A stretch of 64,000 nt of DNA from Lachnospiraceae bacterium (GTDB lineage: Bacteria; Bacillota; Clostridia; Lachnospirales; Lachnospiraceae), in contig CAJTEY010000002.1 of assembly GCA_910575775.1 (NCBI GenBank), forward strand, positions 186,001 through 250,000. Direction: 5' to 3'. Every line of letters begins with the position of its first letter. Positions within the stretch are counted from its first letter, which is position 1. The notes beneath the pieces were generated by a model that saw only the letters and a list, made by a program, of their open reading frames with translations, did no database searches and was not told where the DNA came from. Positions 56,845 through 64,000 of the stretch are shown here, piece after piece. Both the position numbers and the translations under genes were made by a program.

Positions 56845-59100
56845 TTAGTTCTCGATCTGTATCGAGCGGATCTGATCAAGGAATCCGGTGTATCGGTGGT
56901 TTTCCCGGTTATTTTCTACCATTTCCGACAGGGTAGCGCGACTGCCCAGAATGGTGACGCACGCCTTCGCGCGGGTGATCCCTGTATAGAGGAGGTTTCG
57001 GTTAAAAAGCATATGGGGACCCGTCAGAAGCGGCATAATCACGGCAGGGTATTCACTGCCCTGGGATTTATGTATGGTGACCGCATAGGCCAGCTCTATT
57101 TCGTCAAGTCCCGAGTAGGGGTAAGTAACCCGCCTGTGTTCATCAAATTCCACCACCACTTCACGCGCATACTCGTCAATCGTGCGGATCACGCCGATAT
57201 CCCCGTTAAAAATTCCCATTCCCTGATCAATCGGAATGTTGTAGCGGCTCACAACTTCCCACGCAAGCTGGTAATTATTCTTGATCTGCATCACCTTGTC
57301 ACCTTCTCTAAAAAGGGTGTCGCCGGACTGGCACTCACGCTTTTTGTCGTCCGGGGGATTCAGATATCTCTGCAGAATGCCGTTTAGCGTCTCCACACCC
57401 AGCTTCCCCTTCCGCATAGGCGTGAGCACCTGAATATCATAGGGCGTCGCGTCCACATAGCGTGGCAGTTTTTCCAGAATCAGTTGAATCATATGTTTGT
57501 ATATGACATTTGTATCGTTTCTTTCCAGAAAGAAAAAATCTCTACTTTTATTGTCCAGAACCGGATCCTCCCCGGCATGGATTCTGTGGGCATTCAGGAC
57601 GATATCGCTCTCTTTTGCCTGCCGGAAAATCTTTTCAAGCGCTACGGTCTGAAATGCGCCGCTTTTGATGAGATCAGAGAGCACCTGTCCCGGCCCGACG
57701 GATGGCAGCTGGTTCACATCCCCCACCATAATCAGACGGGTTCCCACGGAAACTGCTTTTAAAAGCGACTGAAAGAGAAAAATATCCACCATGGACATTT
57801 CGTCCACAATGATCACATCCGCCTCCAGCGGATTTTCTTCGTTGCGCTCAAAGCGCGCGGCCTTCCCCTCCAGAGCAGCCGCCCCGGAAAGTTCCAGAAG
57901 CCGGTGGATTGTGCGGGATTCATAACCCGTCGCCTCGGTCATTCGCTTGGCTGCCCGGCCCGTGGGAGCCGCCAGACTGATATCCATGCCCTGGGAGAGA
58001 AAGTAGCGGATGATCGCATTGATGGTGGTAGTCTTGCCCGTGCCCGGGCCGCCCGAAAGGATGAACACACCGTTTCTGATGCTCTCCAGAACGGAACGTT
58101 TCTGCAGGCTGTCAAGAACAATGCCAAGATCCGCCTCCACCTGATCTATTTTTTGCAGCAGCGCCTCCTCCTCGGCAGGAAGAAGTTCTTCCGATATATT
58201 CAAATCATGCAGCATCCGCGCGCAATTTAATTCGGCATAATAGAAGGTGCTTGCATATACCCTGCATTCCCGCGAAGGCTCGATACTGTCCGCAACAGGA
58301 ACATATTTGATTACCAGCTTTTTATCCATGGCCAGATTCTGGAGCTGCGGTTCCATCAAAGACGGCTGGATTCCCAGAAGTTCCCCCGCCTCGGCAAGCA
58401 GTCTGTCCGCAGGAAGATAACAATGCCCCTCTCCGCCCGCCTGCTGCAGAGTGTAGAGCAGGCCGCTTCTGATGCGGTAATCCGAGTCTGTGTGAATGCC
58501 GATCTTTTCCGCAATCTCATCCGCAATGCGGAAGCCAATGCCCTGAATGTCCTCCGCCAGCCGATAGGGATTTTCTTTCATAATGCCATAGAGCCCCATC
58601 CCATATGCCTCATAAATGCGCAGCGCAAGCGTATTGGAAATACCGTACCCCTGCAGAAAGGTCATGGCGTCCCTCGCATCCCTCTTCTCGTAAAGGGATG
58701 CCGCAATTTCCCGGGCCTTGCGAAGGCTGATTCCTTTTACCTCCGCCAGCCGTTCTGGCTCCTCTTCAATGATACGGTAAGTGTCAGCGCCGAATGCTTT
58801 GATAATACGCTTCGCAAGCGCCTCCCCCACACCTTTTACCGCGCCGGACGAAAGATACCTCTCCATGCTGATCTCATCGCTGGGAGGCAGGATTTTATAT
58901 TGCTCAATTTTGAACTGTTTTCCGTACAACTGGTGTTGGATATATTCGCCCCGGGCCTCAATCATCTCACCTTGATCCATGGTTTTAAAAAAACCCACGC
59001 AGGTAAGCTCGTCCTCCTGTGTGAGAAGATTTAATACCGTATATCCATTGTCTTTGTTGCGGTAAATAATGTGATCAATAAATCCTTTGACTGTTTCCAT
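56845..59100 (-). CDS. recD2: RecD2-type ATP-dependent DNA helicase
   Basis: A superfamily 1B 5'-3' helicase not associated with RecBC, acting in DNA repair and replication stress. The 751-aa protein has the N-terminal OB-like and HhH regions (GAVKGVGEALAKRIIKAFG, VKGISLRKAREI), Walker A GGPGTGKTTT from residue 350, Walker B VIIVDEMSMVD, AVTIHKSQGSEYPAV and TGITRAK. The long N-terminus is diagnostic for RecD2. ATG 59100 has AGGTATTCT upstream; the 17 preceding codons are not family-like. Confidence 0.95.
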   Translation of the reverse strand: METVKGFIDHIIYRNKDNGYTVLNLLTQEDELTCVGFFKTMDQGEMIEARGEYIQHQLYGKQFKIEQYKILPPSDEISMERYLSSGAVKGVGEALAKRIIKAFGADTYRIIEEEPERLAEVKGISLRKAREIAASLYEKRDARDAMTFLQGYGISNTLALRIYEAYGMGLYGIMKENPYRLAEDIQGIGFRIADEIAEKIGIHTDSDYRIRSGLLYTLQQAGGEGHCYLPADRLLAEAGELLGIQPSLMEPQLQNLAMDKKLVIKYVPVADSIEPSRECRVYASTFYYAELNCARMLHDLNISEELLPAEEEALLQKIDQVEADLGIVLDSLQKRSVLESIRNGVFILSGGPGTGKTTTINAIIRYFLSQGMDISLAAPTGRAAKRMTEATGYESRTIHRLLELSGAAALEGKAARFERNEENPLEADVIIVDEMSMVDIFLFQSLLKAVSVGTRLIMVGDVNQLPSVGPGQVLSDLIKSGAFQTVALEKIFRQAKESDIVLNAHRIHAGEDPVLDNKSRDFFFLERNDTNVIYKHMIQLILEKLPRYVDATPYDIQVLTPMRKGKLGVETLNGILQRYLNPPDDKKRECQSGDTLFREGDKVMQIKNNYQLAWEVVSRYNIPIDQGMGIFNGDIGVIRTIDEYAREVVVEFDEHRRVTYPYSGLDEIELAYAVTIHKSQGSEYPAVIMPLLTGPHMLFNRNLLYTGITRAKACVTILGSRATLSEMVENNRENHRYTGFLDQIRSIQIEN

Positions 59101-59132
59101 AGAATACCTGTGTGATATAGAATAGCAATCCG

Positions 59133-59158
59133 AAATCGGGTGCGCCGGCACCCGATTT
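59133..59158. terminator. Hairpin between flgJ and recD2
   Basis: An 11-bp perfect stem AAATCGGGTGC/GCACCCGATTT. The T-run TTATTTTAT is on the plus-strand side, whereas the flanking genes are on the minus strand, where only TTTC follows. It may therefore stop antisense transcription, or stop flgJ transcription weakly. Confidence 0.5.
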
Positions 59159-59194
59159 TTATTTTATAAGAAATTGCGACAGCAGCGACAGTTT

Positions 59195-59557
59195 TTAGGA
59201 AATGCCGTAGTTGATCTTCGCCTGCTCATATAACATCTGCGCAAGAGAATTAGAACCCTGCGTCGCGGTCTGCTCGGAAATCTGCTGGATCACCGTATCT
59301 TTAAAATAATCCACCATATTGGAAGCGTAGCCGTCCTCGTCCTCTCCGAAAATATCTACAGTTTTCTGCATTTCCTTATAGACCTGTTCCCACAGATACG
59401 CTTCAAACTGCTTGCAGGCGTCAAAGAGGGCGTCGTCCTCTTTCTCCTTCGCCGCTTTGTCTGCGCTCTGCAGATTCTTCTGAAGATTCTCTGTCGCCAC
59501 GCGGCTTGAATCGGTCATGTAATTCGTGTATGCAGATAAATTGGTTAAATCGTTCAT
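59195..59557 (-). CDS. flgJ: FlgJ-type rod-binding protein
   Basis: A 120-aa protein equal to the N-terminal rod-binding domain of FlgJ (DDALFDACKQFEAYLWEQVY, ending SNSLAQMLYEQAKINYGI), which caps the growing flagellar rod; the muramidase domain is absent, as in many Firmicutes. ATG 59557 has GGGAG upstream; the frame's further 51 codons run through repeat copy 4. It is the last gene of the mbl-flhO-flhP-flgJ group. Confidence 0.88.
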   Translation of the reverse strand: MNDLTNLSAYTNYMTDSSRVATENLQKNLQSADKAAKEKEDDALFDACKQFEAYLWEQVYKEMQKTVDIFGEDEDGYASNMVDYFKDTVIQQISEQTATQGSNSLAQMLYEQAKINYGIS

Positions 59558-59613
59558 ATACTTTCTCCCTGTATGCTCATGCGGCATGCACCCTGTTAAC
59601 TGCGCAGTGCCCC

Positions 59614-59736
59614 GCCGTGCCCATTCGCCAGTCGCTTGGCGCCTTGCGAATGCGGTCTGTCGCCCTATAAAAGTGCGCCTGTCCAGCTTGCCGCATGCAA
59701 GCATGCGCAATCTGTTCAGTCACCCTTTTGCACGGC
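59614..59736. repeat. Dispersed palindromic element, copy 4
   Basis: Bounded by GCCGTGC (59614-59620) and the inverted GCACGGC (59730-59736), with the core TGTCGCCCTATAAAAG. The end TTTTGCACGGCTC is identical to that of copy 2. It lies between flhP and flgJ and ends 2 bp from the flhP stop codon. Confidence 0.7.
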
Positions 59737-59738
59737 TC

Positions 59739-60557
59739 TTAGCGTTTCAAGTTGTTAGCTACTTCCAGCATGGAGTCGGAGGTGGTGATGGACTTGGAGT
59801 TCATCTCGTAAGCGCGCTGCGCTACGATCAAGTTTACCATCTCATTTGCCACCTGTACGTTAGAACCCTCCAGATAGCCCTGGATAATTCTGCTTCTCTG
59901 TATCCCGTCCGTCGTATTCTCATTCAAAACACGGCCACTTGCATCTGTCACTGCAAAGAGCGTATCTCCCACTCTCTTTAAGCCACCGGGGTTGTTAAAC
60001 TGGTAAGTACCGATCTGTATGCCGATGGGCTGCGGATTATTCTGTGCATCAGGATAGCAAATCTGTCCATCCTCTGTAATCGAGAGATTACTTGCTATGT
60101 AACCTGCATCGGTGACGATGGCACGGCCTTCGATATCCAGCACAGGAAGTCCGTCTGCGTTCGTCAGCGTCATACGGTTGTTGGCACCGATCGCCCATGT
60201 AAAATCACCGTTTCTCGTATAAAAGATCTGTCCGTCCTCCCCACGCAGTGCAAAGAAGCCGTCGCCCTCGATTGCAAATGAAGTGTCGGAAGCGGAGTCC
60301 AGAAGACTGCCCTGCGTGAAAATCTGATTAATCGAAGCGGTGCGGACACCCAGACCTACCTGAGAGGTCGTCGGTTTCGGATCACCGTTCGCCGTCGTCG
60401 TAATGGATTGCAGATTCTGATACAGGAGGGACTTAAACTGCGCCACCTGCGCCTTATACCCTACGGAATTGACGTTTGCGAGGTTATTCGCTATCGTGTC
60501 TACATTTGTCTGCTGTGCATTCATGCCGGTTGCTCCCGACCATAAACTCCTAACCAT
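59739..60557 (-). CDS. flhP: Flagellar distal rod protein FlgG/FlhP
   Basis: A 272-aa rod protein. It begins MVRSLWSGATGMNAQQTNVDTIANNLANVNSVGYK, has the SDTSFAIEGDGFFALRG segment and ends with the C-terminal helix (VNLIVAQRAYEMNSKSITTSDSMLEVANNL). Similarity is to FlgG; the position after mbl and flhO matches Bacillus flhP. Confidence 0.94.
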   Translation of the reverse strand: MVRSLWSGATGMNAQQTNVDTIANNLANVNSVGYKAQVAQFKSLLYQNLQSITTTANGDPKPTTSQVGLGVRTASINQIFTQGSLLDSASDTSFAIEGDGFFALRGEDGQIFYTRNGDFTWAIGANNRMTLTNADGLPVLDIEGRAIVTDAGYIASNLSITEDGQICYPDAQNNPQPIGIQIGTYQFNNPGGLKRVGDTLFAVTDASGRVLNENTTDGIQRSRIIQGYLEGSNVQVANEMVNLIVAQRAYEMNSKSITTSDSMLEVANNLKR

Positions 60558-60595
60558 AGTATTCTCCTTTACACGCTTTCTCTATTTCCTATCTC

Positions 60596-61465
60596 TTATA
60601 TTTTACCGTTCTGCGTTACCGCCTGCTCTAATGTATCATCGTAGGTCGTGATGACTTTCTGGTTGCTCTCATACTGCCGCTGCAAAGTAATCATATTAAC
60701 CATCTCCGTCACCACAGAAATATTTGACATTTCCAGATATCCCTGATGAATCTGTGTATTTACTCCCGTCTCCCCACGGTCGAGCTCCACTGCGCCCTCC
60801 ACAGGCTGGAAAAAGTTCTCACCGAAGCGCTCCAGATAATTATAATCCTCAAAATCGGTAATACCGATAGTTGCCACCGCAGCGCCGTCCTGTACAATCG
60901 TGCCGTTTCGGCTGATACTTATGGGAAGAGCAGGATCCATCTGGATCCGCTGTCCGTCCTCATCCAGCACATAGTCACCGTCCTGTGTCTGCAAAAACCC
61001 CTGCTGGTTCATGGTGAAATTACCGTCTCTTGTGTATTTGGTGGAAGTCACCCCCGCCTTATTTGTGTACTCTATCGCAAAAAAACCTCTGTCGGAAAGC
61101 GCCAGATCAAGTGTATTACCTGTTTCCTTAATAGGCCCCTCAGAATAATCCACATAATTTTCGCCGATCTTTACACCCAGATTCAGTCCCGTTTTTCTGA
61201 CGCGCCGTTCCATGTAATTCTCATTCAGCGGATTGTTTGCCTCCGCCTGATCTATCGCCCTATTCGTCGCCATTGGCCTTGGAAGATTCCCCGGCTCCGA
61301 CAAATCCTTAATCTTATAGGCAAGCACCGTGTCAAACGCTTCGCTTGTGGTGCCCTCTTTCTTAAACCCGTTGGTCGTAGCATTCGCCAGATTGTTCGTC
61401 AAGACATCCATCCGATGCTGCTCATTCAACATGCCTGTATAGGCGGTGTACAAACCTTTTAACAT
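60596..61465 (-). CDS. flhO: Flagellar rod protein FlgF/FlhO
   Basis: A 289-aa rod protein. It has the N-terminal MLKGLYTAYTGMLNEQHRMDVLTNNLANATTNGFKKE helix, a central variable region (LDLALSDRGFFAIEYTNKAG) and a C-terminal helix (VVTEMVNMITLQRQYESNQKVI). It is the gene after mbl, as flhO in Bacillus. Together with flhP it forms the rod of the basal body. Confidence 0.93.
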   Translation of the reverse strand: MLKGLYTAYTGMLNEQHRMDVLTNNLANATTNGFKKEGTTSEAFDTVLAYKIKDLSEPGNLPRPMATNRAIDQAEANNPLNENYMERRVRKTGLNLGVKIGENYVDYSEGPIKETGNTLDLALSDRGFFAIEYTNKAGVTSTKYTRDGNFTMNQQGFLQTQDGDYVLDEDGQRIQMDPALPISISRNGTIVQDGAAVATIGITDFEDYNYLERFGENFFQPVEGAVELDRGETGVNTQIHQGYLEMSNISVVTEMVNMITLQRQYESNQKVITTYDDTLEQAVTQNGKI

Positions 61466-61525
61466 ACTGCTCTTCCTCCATATATGCCGGCAATACCCGT
61501 ATTTGGGCCGGAAATTCTTTTCGCC

Positions 61526-62518
61526 TTAGTCTTCGCGGTATCCTGCCAAAAATTCTACATATTTTCCTGTGCCGATCGCCACAGCCGTCATCGGATCCTC
61601 CGCCGTCATGGTGTTAATGCCGGTTTTGGCTGCGATCAGATCCTCCAGTCCGCGAAGCAGACTACCGCCGCCGGTCAGAACGATACCGCGATCCGCAATA
61701 TCCGCTGCCAGCTCCGGGGGGGTCTTTTCCAGCACGCTGTGTATTGTCTCCACGATCTGCACGGTTGTCTCATGCAGCGCTTCCTCCGTCTCCTCAGAGG
61801 AAACCTTGACGGTTCTTGGAAGACCGGTCACCAGATTTCGTCCTCTCACGTCCATGTAATCTACCTCGGGACGCTTGAACGCGGAGCCGATCTTTATCTT
61901 CAAGTCTTCTGCTGTCCGTTCGCCGATCAGCAGATTATGTTTTTTACGCATATAACGCACAATCGCCTCATCAAAATCGTCACCTGCGATCTTGATGGAA
62001 GCGCTGACCACCGTGCCGCCAAGGGAAATCACCGCGATGTCAGAGGTACCGCCGCCGATATCCACGATCATGTTTCCACAGGGCTTGGAAATGTCAATGC
62101 CCGCACCAATAGCTGCTGCGATCGGCTCCTCAATGATGGAAACCTCCCTCGCGCCCGCCTGATAGGTCGCATCCTCCACGGCCTTCTTCTCTACCTCTGT
62201 CACGCCGCTTGGCACGCAGACCGCAATGCGCGGCTTTCTGAACGTCTTTTTACCCAGAGCTTTCTGGATAAAATACTTCATCATTTTTTCGGTTACCTGG
62301 TAATCGGAGATAACACCCTGTCTCAAAGGTCTTACCGCCACAATATTGCCCGGCGTTCTGCCGAGCATAAGGCGCGCATCCTCCCCGATTGCCTTGATTT
62401 TATTCGTGTCCCTGTCAAAAGCGACTACCGAGGGCTCCTTCAACACAACGCCCTTGCCTCTGATATATACTAAAATACTGGCTGTGCCAAGATCTATACC
62501 GATATCTGTAAACTGCAT
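61526..62518 (-). CDS. mbl: Rod-shape actin homologue, MreB/Mbl family
   Basis: A 330-aa actin-like ATPase that guides the elongation machinery. It has phosphate-1 DIGIDLGTASILVYIRGKG, the AVCVPSGVTEVEKKAVEDA segment, phosphate-2 NMIVDIGGGTSDIAVISLGG, and the adenosine motif GIVLTGGGSLLRGLEDLI. It is not followed by mreCD, and the flagellar rod genes after it match Bacillus mbl-flhO-flhP, so Mbl is the better name. AAAGGTAA precedes the ATG. Confidence 0.93.
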   Translation of the reverse strand: MQFTDIGIDLGTASILVYIRGKGVVLKEPSVVAFDRDTNKIKAIGEDARLMLGRTPGNIVAVRPLRQGVISDYQVTEKMMKYFIQKALGKKTFRKPRIAVCVPSGVTEVEKKAVEDATYQAGAREVSIIEEPIAAAIGAGIDISKPCGNMIVDIGGGTSDIAVISLGGTVVSASIKIAGDDFDEAIVRYMRKKHNLLIGERTAEDLKIKIGSAFKRPEVDYMDVRGRNLVTGLPRTVKVSSEETEEALHETTVQIVETIHSVLEKTPPELAADIADRGIVLTGGGSLLRGLEDLIAAKTGINTMTAEDPMTAVAIGTGKYVEFLAGYRED

Positions 62519-62582
62519 TTACCTTTGTTCCCCTTCCCGAGAATATACCATATGGCCGCTTATTTTCTACTGCGGCTACTAT

Positions 62583-62611
62583 ATTATACCCTCATCGAAT
62601 CGGTTTTTCAA
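62583..62611 (-). promoter_or_regulatory. Promoter of the mbl-flagellar rod operon
   Basis: TTGAAA (62606-62611) and TATAAT (62583-62588) are separated by 17 bp on the minus strand, about 65 bp before mbl. Confidence 0.8.
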
Positions 62612-62655
62612 AGGTTTTTATAAATTTTTTTCAAAAAAGTAAGAAACGCCAAAAA

Positions 62656-62677
62656 CAGAACGGTTCCTTCCGTTCTG
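62656..62677 (-). terminator. Minus-strand hairpin with T-run upstream of the mbl promoter
   Basis: Perfect 8-bp stem CAGAACGG/CCGTTCTG followed on the minus strand by TTTTTGG. It would stop leftward transcription entering from the right, shielding the mbl promoter. Confidence 0.6.
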
Positions 62678-62761
62678 ATTTCAGCATCCATGCCCTTTAT
62701 TTTATTATCGGATGAAATGGCAGAAATGTTTACCCGTTACTATATTTCTTGCGAAAAAAAG

Positions 62762-62792
62762 TTGTCCCAGTTTTTTCCATCTGTGTTATACT
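62762..62792 (+). promoter_or_regulatory. Possible promoter of the ABC-class ATPase gene
   Basis: TTGTCC (62762-62767) and TATACT (62787-62792) are separated by 19 bp, a longer than optimal spacer, about 100 bp before the gene. Confidence 0.4.
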
Positions 62793-62897
62793 ACAAAGTG
62801 CCTGGAGACAGCCGCTTAGCTGCATCCACGGTATCATTGCACGGCCCGGGCCCTTACAGGCAGACCCGGCTGTAATAATCAAAGGAGTGATCTAACC

Positions 62898-64000
62898 ATG
62901 AAGTCACAGGCAGAATTACAGGCAAAACTTAGAGAAATCGACCATAAAGGCTATAAAGCCTACAAAGTGTTAGAGGGGGAATATGATTTTGGGGCATACC
63001 GTCTCTGGATCGACCATGTGCAGGGAGATCCCTTCGCTTCGCCCTCCCGTGTGCGGATTGTCTACCGAAATCAGGGAAATATTCCCGTTTCCTATTTTGA
63101 GAGCAGGCACCGCCGTATCGCAGTGGAAGATTATCTGCTGCGCAGTCTTCACCGCTTCCTAAGAAACGGCGACGGCAGGGCCGCAAAAGGCTCCGGCAAA
63201 AGCGGGCTGGTGACAGCCTGCCGGACCGGGCAGGAAATTTTGGAAACCACTGCCATGCATATCGGCAAAGATGTGATTGAGGCCCGCATCGAAGTAGGTT
63301 TTCCCGCATTCGGACGTACCATCGCGGCAGGGGAACTGGCGCAGATTTTATTCCATCTGCTTCCCGATCTGGCACAGCAGGTCTTTAAGCTGAATCCCCG
63401 CATGAAGCAGGATCTGGACAAGGTAACGGCGCTGGCGGACGACCAGCAGTTTATCCGTCAGGCCCTGCCGCAGCACGATCTTGCCGCCTTTGTGGCGGAC
63501 GGCTCCATTCTGCCGAGAGAAAGCGGTGTTTCCCAGAGGCCCATGCGGGACGCGGTTGTGTTTAAAAGCCCGGAATCCCTTGCCGTCACTCTGGATCTTC
63601 CCCACCGCGGACAGGTGCGGGGCATGGGTATCCGCCACGGCATCACAGTGATTGCCGGGGGTGGTTTCCACGGAAAATCTACCTTATTAAAGGCTTTGGA
63701 GCGCGGCGTCTACAACCACATTTCGGGGGACGGCAGGGAACTTGTGATCACCGACGAGACTGCCTTTAAGCTGCGGGCCGAGGAACACCGCTGCATCCAC
63801 GAGACAGATATTTCCATGTTTATCAACAACCTCCCCATGAAATCGGACACCACCCGTTTTCAGACGGAGAACGCCAGTGGCAGCACATCCCAGGCCGCCA
63901 ATACGGTGGAGGCGCTTGCCAGCGGCAGTACGGTGCTTCTGATTGACGAGGACACTTCAGCCACCAACTTTATGGTGCGCGACGGGCGCATGGCCCGGCT
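62898..64000 (+). CDS. ABC-class ATPase of unknown role, N-terminal part (cut by window edge)
   Basis: The first 367 codons of a protein of the predicted ABC-class ATPase family (COG3044 type). The Walker A is GGGFHGKSTLL near residue 255, and an SGSTSQAANTVEALASGSTVLLIDEDTSATNFM stretch combines a signature-like region with Walker B. The N-terminal 240 residues are family-specific (GYKAYKVLEGEYDFGAYRLWIDHVQGDPFASPSRVRI). It has no membrane partner, so it is not a typical transporter subunit. AAGGAGTG precedes the ATG. The function is unknown. Confidence 0.88.
   Translation, partial: MKSQAELQAKLREIDHKGYKAYKVLEGEYDFGAYRLWIDHVQGDPFASPSRVRIVYRNQGNIPVSYFESRHRRIAVEDYLLRSLHRFLRNGDGRAAKGSGKSGLVTACRTGQEILETTAMHIGKDVIEARIEVGFPAFGRTIAAGELAQILFHLLPDLAQQVFKLNPRMKQDLDKVTALADDQQFIRQALPQHDLAAFVADGSILPRESGVSQRPMRDAVVFKSPESLAVTLDLPHRGQVRGMGIRHGITVIAGGGFHGKSTLLKALERGVYNHISGDGRELVITDETAFKLRAEEHRCIHETDISMFINNLPMKSDTTRFQTENASGSTSQAANTVEALASGSTVLLIDEDTSATNFMVRDGRMAR

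Larger units (their letters stand above)
62519..62897. other. Divergent promoter region between mbl and the ABC-class ATPase gene
   Basis: This 379-bp gap contains the mbl promoter (62583-62611), a hairpin at 62656-62677, a plus-strand promoter candidate (62762-62792) and a leader of about 100 nt for the ATPase gene. In that leader ACAGCCG (62808-62814) can pair with CGGCTGT (62867-62873) around a GC-rich core. No gene was recognised. Confidence 0.6.

Overview
The window looks like a chromosomal segment of a spore-forming, flagellated, anaerobic member of the Clostridia, most likely a Lachnospiraceae-type organism. The evidence is the gene content and gene order: spoVG-pth-mfd, a paired glgC/glgD, cwlD and SleB-like spore lytic enzymes, an anaerobic pyruvate formate-lyase system, a ferredoxin, an F-type ATPase whose c subunit carries the sodium-binding residues, and mbl-flhO-flhP-flgJ. 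I saw no rRNA, tRNA, CRISPR array, insertion sequence or prophage. The species cannot be named from this sequence.

Layout. 1-4.7 kb (minus): 5' part of mfd, then pth, spoVG and the glycogen genes glgD/glgC. 5-10.7 kb (plus): murC, a cluster of DnaA-box-like sites, a DnaD-domain protein with a DnaC/DnaI-type helicase loader, a PRPP synthetase, and a queT transporter behind a preQ1-I-like riboswitch. 10.8-17.4 kb (minus): a solitary Vsr-type endonuclease beside a decayed-looking ORF, a HAD phosphatase, an uncharacterised 846-aa/124-aa gene pair and a chemoreceptor. 17.5-25.1 kb (minus): the complete ATP synthase operon. 25.2-32 kb: a DUF402 gene (plus), then sleB-like, rpiB, sua5/tsaC, cwlD and a GH18 gene (minus), followed by a 725-bp gene-poor stretch with a promoter and a possible structured RNA. 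32.2-37.5 kb (mostly plus): mecA and the pyruvate formate-lyase locus. 37.6-62.5 kb (minus apart from one ferredoxin gene): a hybrid histidine kinase, a MerR-type protein, dnaB-rplI-gdpP, rpsR-ssb-rpsF, a sirtuin, leuA, HPr, glmM-cdaR-cdaA, comFC/yvyF/recD2 and the mbl-flagellar rod genes. The window ends in an ABC-class ATPase gene (plus).

The most unusual item is the pyruvate formate-lyase locus (33.5-37.5 kb). The 679-aa PflB keeps the active-site Cys-Cys pair but ends where the glycyl-radical domain should start. That domain is encoded as a separate 79-aa protein. Between the two genes lies a 70-aa protein that repeats the first part of the small subunit without the radical glycine and ends in a cysteine-rich tail. 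The activating enzyme PflA follows behind a terminator. Together these form a split glycyl-radical enzyme with a truncated paralogue of its own radical subunit.

Other connections: the window holds both the c-di-AMP synthase (cdaA, with cdaR and glmM) and the probable c-di-AMP hydrolase (gdpP). Replication genes lie in two places (dnaD/dnaC-like with DnaA boxes, and dnaB/ssb). At least two families of dispersed intergenic repeats recur, several of them placed directly after stop codons.
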